From Brachionus manjavacas (lineage: Eukaryota > Rotifera > Eurotatoria > Ploima > Brachionidae): 64,000 nucleotides of DNA. The DNA lies in contig JAHQIY010000006.1 of the NCBI GenBank assembly GCA_019054805.1, positions 3,162,001-3,226,000 of the forward strand, given 5' to 3'. The translations under genes and the position numbers were made by a program. Positions 55,066-64,000 of the stretch are shown one piece after another (positions within the stretch are counted from its first letter, which is position 1; every line of letters begins with the position of its first letter). The notes under the pieces are model-generated. The model saw only the letters and a list, made by a program, of their open reading frames with translations, did no database searches and was not told the origin of the DNA.

Positions 55066-55894
55066 TTTTTTTTTTGGTTTTAATTAAATTTTGTTATTAA
55101 TTTTTTATAAATAAACATTTATTTTACAATGTAATTAATTTTGCTGTATGCTCTATCCCATGATTTATAAAAAATCAAGATAATGATCAAAAGCAACTTA
55201 AGAAACTTGCGAACTCTTTGATAAGATTTTTCAAGATCGATAATCAATCTTGAAAGATCGGTAAGATGAACAAGCTATTTAATATGTTTAATTTCTTATC
55301 TTGAAGAAATTTTGGTATGTTTGCTTTTTTTATAAATTTTGAAAAATGAAACCTTAGATTTTACCTAATCATAAGAAGATAATAGAAAATAAATAGGTTA
55401 TCAATATCAATGAGTGTTATACTCAATTTTTGAATTAATTTTTGAATTTCGCTAAATTTCTTTATCATTAATAATTATTATATTTTGATCTTAAATTCAA
55501 TTTTTCGATTTTAGACTTTATAATTTGAAAATATAAGATCGTATTTTTAAGTTGCGATTTTTTTTTATTAAATAGGAGCTTGACAGGTAAAAAAGTGCTC
55601 AAATTCTCAGCTGGTGGCCTTTGAGATAGTAAAATTTAATTTAAATTTTTTATGTAAATAGTGATCGGTCGATCGGCTACCTATTTTCTAAATTTGACTT
55701 ATTTATAAAGTCTAAAAACCTAAATAATGATGAAAAAAAAATTACAAAAAATAACCTAACCAATTTTAGAATTTTACAAAATGGTGTTATTTATTATTAT
55801 TTATATTGTAATTTTTTTTATCAAATTTACACTGAATGAAAACAAGAATTAGGATAACAAACAAAAATTTATTTTAAAAATAATATTTCTTCAA

Positions 55895-56575
55895 CATGTT
55901 CCAGCTAATAATTGAAAGATTGTTTTTTCCTACAATGTTTAAAAAAAAGGCAGAATGAACAAATTACAATTTTGCATAAAATGTAGAGTATAAAAAAGAT
56001 GTGAGCTAATGTAAAATTTATAATAAATACGTTATTTCGAGTAAAAATTTGATTTTAATTTTTTTTCTTAGTTTCACTTAAATTTTTTCCGCAATCATTG
56101 AAATTTTTCGTTATTTTATATTTTATTACATGATTTTAAAGAAATAATGTTATAAACAGTAAAAAAGTAATTTTTTTAAAAAGTTAGTGGTTTTATTTTG
56201 AATGCTAGGACTTTATTTTTATTTTAAGTTTACATAGGATTCAAAAGTATAAAATAATTTTATGAAGGACATAATTACAAAAGGAACATATGCTTTTTTT
56301 TAAAAGCTAATAACATTATTTTTGTAAAATTATGTAATAAAATGAAAAAAAATTTAAATTTAAATATTCTAAAAAATAGTTATGAAACAAAAAAAAATTT
56401 TTAAACCATATTTTTTCCTAAATATTTCTATTTCCAATATGGCTGTCAGCTTTTATATCAGTTTTACTTGAAATAACGTAATTTGCATCATTTTACGTTA
56501 GCTTACATTTTTTTGCATTCTATACTTGATTTAAATTTTATGTAATCTTTCATTTTTTGATTTGAGCTGGATCGT
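55895..56575. mobile_element. Imperfect foldback element
   Basis: Left sequence GTGAGCTAATGTAAAAT and ACGTTATTTCGAGTAAAA (about 56000-56045) reappears inverted as ATTTTACGTTAGCTTAC and TTTTACTTGAAATAACGT (about 56463-56510). The match continues outward to GTTCCAGCTAA at 55897 against TTGAGCTGGATC at about 56561-56572. The element is about 680 bp with no coding capacity. A TAG microsatellite follows at about 56624-56637. Confidence 0.65.
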
Positions 56576-57011
56576 TATGATTCAATAGCATTGTAATGGT
56601 AGGTGTAGCGTAATATTTTTATTATTAGTAGTAGTATAGTTACTGATCTTAAATTAGCAAATAACTAGGTCTTCTTAAAAATTTTTAGTCTATTTTTATT
56701 TGAAACCCTACGAAATGGTTTTAAATTAAGACCTTGTATTAAAAAAGATATAAATTTATCAAAATATTTAAAACAGAAACAAATTCAAAATAATTTTTTT
56801 TGATTATTTTCAATTTTATCTAAGATTTTTTACTCATATATATGTCAAAAATAGTAAATCAAAACTCTTTTCTTATTTTTGTTAATTTTAAGAAATCGTT
56901 TCAAGAACATAAATATTCAAAATGATAGAAAAAATTTTAAATGAGAAATTTAAATGTTTGTTGCTTGATTTGTTTTAATTTTTAATTTAGAATTTATTTG
57001 ATTTATTTAAA

Positions 57012-58487
57012 ATGGCTTTAATTTTAAGAAAGCTTGGTGAAAAAGAATCTACCATTCTGAAGCGTCCATCATCGAAAAATTTCGTTCACATATTTCGGAT
57101 AAAAAGTACAATTGATTTGTATGGAAATTTAAAATCAGTGCAAAATGCCATAATAGAATGGAAAAGAATTCACAAACTATTACGTAGCAAAATTTATAAA
57201 GATGACACGGGTATGGAATATTTTTCATTGAGCGATTCAAAAATTGAAAATGTTCAATTTCTAAAATTTGTCTCCAAATTTCAATACGGATCTAAGATTG
57301 AATACTTTTTAGACGAATTAAGCAATCTGCTAATTGAAAAAGAATTTTCGAACTTGATCACTGAGAATGATGAGTTATTATGGCGTTTGATTTTCTTAAA
57401 TATTGAAGGGTCAGAATCCGACCAAGAACATGAATATGAAGTTTTGTTTAATATCAACCATGCGATTTCAGAAGCTCGGAATTCTTATGCTATTTTTAAT
57501 CAATTATTGAATTTAATAGAAGAGTCTGTGTTAAAAAAAGTGAGCCAAAATCAAATTGAATACGAAATAATTCCTCCTTTGGAAGAGCTTTTTCCAGGTT
57601 GGCTTGAAGCAAAAAAAGAAGATTCTTCTTTACTTAAATCTTTAAAAAGACCATTTTTTAATGATATAATAAGAGCCAGAGAAATGTCATTTATTTTTCC
57701 TGAATTATTGAACGAAAAAGAAATTCTTGAAGGAAATTTCTACTCAGTCTCAGATTCGGCTTTTGTTTTTGGGCTTAATGACTTAATCCAAATATCCAAA
57801 AATAACTATTCAAAATTTCGAAAATTTGAATTAAGCCACACAACGAGTTCAAGGTTAATCAAAAAATGTAAAGCTAAAAAAGTTAAGTTTACCTCCTGCT
57901 TAAATTTAATAATAACAATTAGTTTTATAAAATTGTATAAAATAAATGGACTTGATTTAAATCAAATTGTGTTCTATGTATCTGTTTGTTTAAGAAATTC
58001 AAAAAATTTATTTGGTAGTTCATATATAGATGATGAGTTTATGGGTTATTACAATGGAGGAACCATTCCGGTATTTCACAACCAGCATCAGAATGTCCAG
58101 GATTTGATTAGAAATTTTTGGAGTGAAAGTAAAATAATGAGTGATGATTTTCATCGAAATTTAAAAAATAATGTGCAAAAATTTATGCCAAAACTGCCTA
58201 GAGTTAATGATTTAGAAAAAGAACTAAGCATCCACTTTGGAATGACGAACTTAGGCGCTCCATCGAGATTCAAAACTCAAAATGGTTTTATTGAAATCAA
58301 GAAGAGCTATTTTTTCTCAAATATTAAATCAGTAATAGATAAATTTTTTTTTAATTATATCACGACAATAAATGAAAGAATTTTTTGGGGAATCGGTTTT
58401 AATGCTTTTGGATTGGAACAATTCATTCCTGATCAAATGATTAATTTTTATTTAGAAACAATTGATCAAGTATTAGATCTTGATTAA
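57012..58487 (+). CDS. Condensation-like acyltransferase candidate, intronless
   Basis: 491 residues in one exon. The architecture suggests a two-lobed CoA-dependent acyltransferase/condensation fold: an N-terminal lobe (about 1-200) with an E-Y-E-V-L-F-N-I-N-H-A-I-S-E-A-R-N segment where the family has H-H-x-x-x-D-G, and a C-terminal lobe with S-C-L-N-L-I-I-T-I-S and later F-G-M-T-N-L-G. The first catalytic-motif His is Asn and the D-G is E-A-R, so activity is doubtful. It keeps good codon structure over its length and is flanked by noncoding DNA. Alternative: a lineage-specific protein of another fold. AATAAA lies near 58530. No partner gene nearby explains its substrate. Confidence 0.45.
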   Translation: MALILRKLGEKESTILKRPSSKNFVHIFRIKSTIDLYGNLKSVQNAIIEWKRIHKLLRSKIYKDDTGMEYFSLSDSKIENVQFLKFVSKFQYGSKIEYFLDELSNLLIEKEFSNLITENDELLWRLIFLNIEGSESDQEHEYEVLFNINHAISEARNSYAIFNQLLNLIEESVLKKVSQNQIEYEIIPPLEELFPGWLEAKKEDSSLLKSLKRPFFNDIIRAREMSFIFPELLNEKEILEGNFYSVSDSAFVFGLNDLIQISKNNYSKFRKFELSHTTSSRLIKKCKAKKVKFTSCLNLIITISFIKLYKINGLDLNQIVFYVSVCLRNSKNLFGSSYIDDEFMGYYNGGTIPVFHNQHQNVQDLIRNFWSESKIMSDDFHRNLKNNVQKFMPKLPRVNDLEKELSIHFGMTNLGAPSRFKTQNGFIEIKKSYFFSNIKSVIDKFFFNYITTINERIFWGIGFNAFGLEQFIPDQMINFYLETIDQVLDLD

Positions 58488-60306
58488 GATTTTATTTTTT
58501 GATTTTTTAATTATTTAATATTTAAAAAAAAATAAAATTTATACATTTATTTAATATCCCTTTTATTAATAAGAAGGACCGATGTTAGTTGACTGATTGA
58601 TTTTTGAATGATTATTGTCTGATCAGAACGTCATTTAAAGGCATTCGAAGAGTAGATAAATGCCCTCTTTTTTTCTTCAAAGAAAAAGGGGACTAATAAA
58701 TAAACAAAAAATTATTCTTTATGCATTTTCCGCTATTTAATTTTTCTTAGAAATTAAAATGGTCAAAATATTAAAGATTTACTCTGTAGATAAAAATTAC
58801 AAATTCTCACTTGGAACAAATAACTATAAGAACTCGCTTTAAATTATGAAGAAAAGATTATTTGCTGCTCATAGTATCAAGATGCCATAAATTATTTGTT
58901 AAATCAAAATGAAAACATTTTTTGCAATTTTTTTTAATCTTGAATGCAAAAAAATTTAACAAACTGAAAAAAAAACGAAATAATTTGAGAAAAAATAAAA
59001 TTAAACTAAAATTTGACCATCTTTTAAAGTATTTTTTAATTTTTGTCTTTAAAATTGAAGACAAAAATTAAAAAATATTCCAAAATTTTATTTGGTGTTC
59101 TAAAATCATGAAATTACATCAAAATTTAGTTAAGTTAATCAATTTAACAGTGATAGCAACAAAAATGTCGCTTTATCACAAAAATTTTATTATATATTAT
59201 TTCATTAAATTCACATTAAATTAAGTTCAAATGGTACAGGTAAATTTCATCGAAAATTTTTTTATCGAAAAAAGACAATTTTTAAAAATAATTAGAAATT
59301 ACGAATGATGAAACTATGGTTAATATATTCTCAATATTTAAAAAGTCTAGATGTTTTTTTAATGAAAGAATGGTATCAATTTTGGATTACAATTTGATTA
59401 TTTTGTTTATAATTGATTTTTTTTCATATTAATTATTTATTTGTTTGTCTGTGACGTGCTAAAAGTCCTTCAAATTATAAAAAATAAAAATAAATATTTT
59501 AAAATATGACAAAAATAAGTGTTTAAAAAATTTCTATAAATATAAATCAATTCAATGTAGTTATCTTTTATTAATTTTCTGTAAAAAGTGTCAATCCTGT
59601 TAAAAATTAAAAAATTTAGGTAGAAAATAAATGAAATAAATAATTGAAAAGTATCACAACAAACGAATTAAAGTTCAATTATTTGTAAACTGAAAATTTT
59701 TAACTCGTCCATTTCATCTATTTTTTAACTTTCCTTGAATGGCAATTAATTCTGCTACTTTTCTGGATTAACTTAATGAGAATCATATAGAAAAAAAATG
59801 TAAAAATGTAAAAATGCATTAGATTGATTGTATTTATGGAAAAATAAATTTTATTTTATATTTTTTGAATGAACACTCGGTGTATATGTTTAGTTTATTT
59901 TATTCGCTATTTTTGTTGACCCTTATCGACAAAAAATTTTTTAAATCTTTAAATATATTTTATTAGTACGTTGACACATCAATTTTTGAGTATATTTTTT
60001 TGAAAAATTTTCCCAATTTAAACTTTGGACAAAAATAATCCCCTCAAATTAATCTCTAAGAACTTGACTTAGCTCCTCAAATGAACTTGGAAAATTGAAT
60101 TTTTTGGAAAAATTTTTTCTTTAACAAAAAAATATGGCTCTTATTTTTTCTTACTGACAAAAAAAATATTTTTTGGCAGACAAAATAATTTTTTTACCAA
60201 AAAATTTATTAATAAAAAAGTAACAAAAATAAAAACTTAGTTAGACAAAATAATTTAAAAAATAATAAGAAAATTTTTGATGACAAAAAGAAAATTTTAG
60301 TAAAAA
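58488..60306. other. Noncoding A+T-rich spacer
   Basis: No gene or clear repeat. A 68-codon minus-strand frame at 58858-59064 is low-complexity and was not accepted. Confidence 0.5.
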
Positions 60307-60660
60307 TCAAAAAATAACTTTTTTTTTTTCGTGGTCTACCAGATTATATTTTTTTGGCGGCTCTTGAGCTTCCATCGGTTCATTGGATTGAATTAGGATC
60401 GCTACTTGTTCGTGATTGCTTTTTTGAACATCTAGAACAACATCATAAACATTGGTCCCTGTATCGTCTTGATAGATGAGAGTTGATTTAGTTTTTTTTA
60501 GTCTGCCTCTTTTTCTTTTTTGACCAATTGGTATAATATTCGCAGACTCTGGAATATCAATCAGCTTATAACGATAAGCAATACCAATTGCATTAAGACA
60601 CATGTAGTTCTTTTGAAAATGTAATATTCGACTTTCTCTTTTATTCTCAAATAGCTCAAA
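60307..60660 (-). pseudogene. C-terminal fragment of a transposon-type protein
   Basis: Minus-strand open frame of at least 98 codons (to 60307), extending in frame upstream for about 18 further codons. It contains P-I-G-Q-K-R-K-R-G-R-L-K-K-T-K-S-T-L, the 'P.GQKRKRGRP.K...AL' tail often seen at the end of MULE-type or FLYWCH-linked transposase proteins in invertebrates. No catalytic domain is seen upstream. A real small gene cannot be excluded. Confidence 0.4.
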
Positions 60661-61929
60661 TTGTAAGTTGGTATGAGTAAAGTAATATGATTTACTTTAA
60701 CACTTGAGTTTGATTATATTATCGGTTTTTGAAGTCCATTGAAAAGCTGAAGTGTATAAAGAGAGATTGATGAAAACCTCAGTCTTAAAATTTGTACAGT
60801 TTGCGTTTTCGGGTGCTCTGTCTTTTGACCAATTTTTTGAAAAATAATTGTTTATAAAATTTCAAAAATTTGTCAGTACAGATTAATTATTTTGTATTTT
60901 AATTATTAAAATAGTCATAAGAAATTTGTTTATTTGCCAGTTAAAATTTAATTTTTCAATATTGAATTTGAATAGTTTTCATTTAATTTAATTAGTCCTT
61001 TAACAAATTTTTTGTTAGCACATTAATTAATTTGGTCAGAAAAAATTTGTCAGCAAACAATTTATTTTTGTGAGAAGGTTAAATACACGCCAAAAAATAT
61101 TTGGATTTTATAGAAATTCTCATTGCTAAGGTTATGATGGTTTTTTCAAATAACTAATAAATTATGAGGATGTTTTATAGAATAAATAATTTTTGAAAAT
61201 TTTTTGCTATTTTTTTATGATTGCGAACTACGATGACAAAAGGCTATTTTCTAAAGACAAATTTTTGACTTTAATGTTTTCATCTGTATACAACGAGCAT
61301 TAAATATGCGACAATTAAGAGCACACGACAAAAATAACTTTAACTTCTTAATTTTGAAATGATTAATCACGAATATTTTTTAATATTTGAAAAAATAATA
61401 ATAATGAAACCCATAATTTAAATCAAATGAATGCAAGCAACAAATAGCTAAAACTTTACATTTTAGGTTTTATCTTTTTTGTTCGAAATATGTTTTCTTG
61501 GTCTTAACAATTATACTAGATAGGAAAATTTTAATCAAAAAATAAAAAATTATTTTTGATCATAAGACATTAGAGAAAATGAAAAAAATGAGCCTCTAAA
61601 TTATAAATTTTTTAATAAAACAATATCGAAGCGCTTTTTTGTTTAACATCGGTTTCGTTGGCGAACTACCAATTATTGCCAGTCAGCTTAATTTTACTAA
61701 TTATTTTTTGTCTAAGTTGTGTATTCATTTTGAGAGAAAAATTAAGTAACATTTGTCTGCCACTTGGTTGATGTGTACGAACTATTGCTTTTAAAATACT
61801 TATTTTTCTCTTGTCCCGACATATACACATCATACTGCTAGGAAAAATTGACTCTTCTATTATAATTGATATTTTTTAATTTATAAAATTTTCATTCGTT
61901 TTTATTAGAAGAAAGGTTATTGACAAAAA
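60661..61929. other. Noncoding spacer upstream of the capping protein gene
   Basis: A+T-rich. A GC-richer patch at about 61625-61860 just before the CAPZA start may be its promoter and 5' leader. No motif identified. Confidence 0.45.
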
Positions 61930-63082
61930 ATGACCGATGAGAACTCAATTAGCGAAGAGGAAAAAGTAATTTATATAGAAAAATTAATACTTAATTAAAA
62001 AGATTAATTTTATTTGCAAATGTAGATAAAAATTGCAGCAAATTTTTTATTCCATTCACCTCCAGGAGAGTTTAAAGAAGTATTCCTAGGTAATTGTTCA
62101 TTAAAAGTCAAAAAAAAATTTAACTTTCAGATTTTCAACTCTAAAATTCAAAATTAATTTTGAAAATTTTTGGTTTAATTTATTTTTTAAGATTTGAGAG
62201 GATTATTAAGTGATGATAGAATTCTGAAGAGAGCATTGAATAAGTAAAATAAAAAATTTTATAAAAAATAACTTTATTTTTCTAAATAAATTGTGAAGTA
62301 CAAATGCTCGGTACAATCAGGACCAATTTGTTCACTGTAAGCTTGAAAATTCACCCGAGCCGTGCATTATAACCGAGTTTAATGAGCAGCCAAACGGTCG
62401 ATACTATGATCCAAGGACCAAGACATCGTTCAAGTACAACATTTTAAGTAAAAAAAATTTATCTAAATTGTCTAAGGCTTTATTTTAAAGATTTGATCAT
62501 TTGCAGCTGAATGCAAGTGAAGTCGAAGCGCACACAGATATTGATAACTTGTCAGAACCTTGGCGAGCCAGTTTAGAAGTCGAATTGACCAGCTATGTAA
62601 AAATTCATTATAAAGATGCGGCCTGTAGTGTTTTTGGCTCAAGTGACCAAGGACTGGTGACGTTGGTTTGTTGCACAGAGGCGCACAAATTTCAGCCTTC
62701 AAATTTTTGGAATGCCAGATGGAGAGCGCGATGGGCAGTTACTTTTCAGCCATCGAGCAAAATTGAGGTTGAGTTGAATGGTGTCATTAAGGCTCAAGTT
62801 CACTATTATGAAGATGGAAATGTTCAGTTAGTCAGTCAAAAGGAAATAAAGGAGAATGTTGGTGTAACAGATGTCGAAGGTACTGCCAAACAGATTGTGA
62901 GGCTAATTGAAAAAGCTGAAAATGAATACCAAAATGCTATATCTGAAAATTATAAAACCATGTCTGACACCACATTTAAAGCTTTGCGACGTGCCTTGCC
63001 AGTTACCAAGTCCAGAATTGATTGGAACAAGATTAGCTCGTATAAGATTGGTAATGAGTTGAAGTCGTCGCCTACGGCCTAA
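61930..63082 (+). CDS. CAPZA: F-actin-capping protein subunit alpha
   Basis: Exons 61930..61965, 62026..62089, 62192..62243, 62299..62433, 62491..63082; 292 residues (human alpha about 286). The N-terminus has S-E-E-E-K then A-A-N-F-L-F-H-S-P-P-G-E-F-K-E-V-F. Exon 4-5 joins as T-S-F-K-F-D-H-L, as in orthologues; a donor at 62434 rather than at 62446 is required for frame and motif. The C-terminal half carries F-Q-P-S-N-F-W-N-A-R-W, Q-V-H-Y-Y-E-D-G-N-V-Q-L-V and the terminal T-F-K-A-L-R-R-x-L-P-V-T-K-S-R-I-D-W-N-K, including the actin-binding tentacle. The alpha/beta heterodimer caps barbed ends of actin filaments. AATAAA at 63168-63173. Confidence 0.96.
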
Positions 63083-64000
63083 ATTCCGTTCAAGCTCTTA
63101 ACTAATCTAGATTAATCATTTTAATTCGATTTTTTAATGTATGCATCTTAGCTTATCTTTTTTGAAAAATAAAATCTAAAATTTATCTTTTTTCACTTAA
63201 GTTTATAAAAAATTGTATTTATATTTTTAAACTCGTAGATTGTCATTTTTTTTGTTTGGTATCAAATAACAGCTTGAAAACACGACTTATCATTTTTTCC
63301 TCAATGATTATTTTTTTTATTTTTAAAAAAATTTTCTTTATTAGAATAAAAATTATATTTTGAAATTTAATTATTTTTTAAATAAAAGATCATAAAAATT
63401 GAAATTTATTAGCTTAATTATTAATAATTAATTTTTGTAAATTTCAAATATTTTTTAGAAATTTTTTTAACTAAATTATCCTATAAATTTAGAATAAAAA
63501 TTTATGTTTAATTTTTTGAAATATTTTAAACAAGAAATTCGTATCATACCCCTGTCTAATGTTCTGATCTTGGGTTTTTGTCATCTTTTTCGTAAATTTA
63601 CCAAAATTTTTTTTTTTTTGGGGCAATTTTTAGAATTCATGAGGTCTGAATAAAATATTTAACAGAAAAAATTCAAATAAAAAATATTCTAAATTCAGAT
63701 TTTTTTTGAATATTTTCTATATTTTCCCATAAATTTGATCTAAACTGTTTTTTTATAAATTGATAAAAAGAATCTTTTTCATAGTGTTCTAACCAATTTT
63801 TACATTCAGATTTATTGACTTAGCAATTGATTAAAATTTAAAAACTTTAACACAAAAATTTTATCTAAAATAAAACCAAATTTTTTTATATAAGTCAAAT
63901 TAGCTCTCTAAATAATCAAAATAAGTTACAATTTTTTTGATATTTAGACTAAAAAATCTGCGCTATAATTTTTGGTCTGCTAAGAGGGTATTAAACGCAA
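63083..64000. other. Noncoding A+T-rich end of window
   Basis: 3' untranslated and intergenic sequence of the capping protein gene. No further gene or repeat is seen. Confidence 0.5.

Noticed and set aside
62434..62512. Alternative CAPZA exon 4/5 junction (donor 62447, acceptor after TTTGCAG)
   Set aside because: It breaks the reading frame; the donor at 62434 and acceptor before 62491 restore the conserved S-F-K-F-D-H-L.
1..64000. CRISPR arrays, tRNA or rRNA genes, bacterial operons
   Set aside because: None seen; spliced genes and animal families show the DNA is eukaryotic nuclear.

Overview
The window is animal nuclear DNA. It is very A+T-rich (by eye about three quarters or more), most introns are about 45-60 bp with GT..AG ends, and every recognisable host gene is a metazoan housekeeping or ciliary family (meckelin, HEATR1/UTP10, ZTRAF1/CYHR1, CAPZA, BEN-domain, selenoprotein W). 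Compact introns, this base composition and a varied transposon load would fit a monogonont rotifer (Brachionus-like). That placement is inference; no species-specific sequence was recognised.

Layout. 1-10.6 kb is a mobile-element-rich segment built on a direct duplication (1-2513 and 6296-8808). Each copy carries the 3' end of a LINE, a minus-strand selenoprotein W gene, a long foldback and the start of a Ty3/gypsy gag that was split by a Merlin transposon. A third, diverged selenoprotein W gene lies between the copies on the plus strand. In all three genes an in-frame TGA sits in the C-G-G-U redox motif, so they appear to be true selenoprotein genes. 10.6-15.2 kb holds an orphan broken coding region, a decayed piggyBac transposase and a deleted gypsy pol. 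16.3-28.9 kb carries two intact, diverged meckelin (TMEM67) genes in tandem, each with an RFX X-box-like site upstream. 29.5-37.5 kb holds a Tigger/pogo remnant, a small putative secreted protein with a broken start, and a nearly complete but decayed gypsy element with LTRs. 39.1-46.4 kb is an intronless HEATR1 gene (minus). 46.9-49.5 kb holds LINE fragments. 49.7-51.8 kb is ZTRAF1 (minus). 53.8-55.1 kb is a seven-exon BEN-domain gene. 57.0-58.5 kb is an intronless condensation-like acyltransferase candidate. 61.9-63.1 kb is the F-actin capping protein alpha subunit.

The host genes look independently transcribed. The likely functional links are the two meckelins (ciliary transition zone) under a shared type of RFX site, and the selenoprotein W family expanded together with transposon-rich DNA. 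No CRISPR array, tRNA or rRNA gene was seen. Exon borders were assigned by hand from GT/AG sites, reading-frame continuity and remembered family features; no alignment or transcript data were available.
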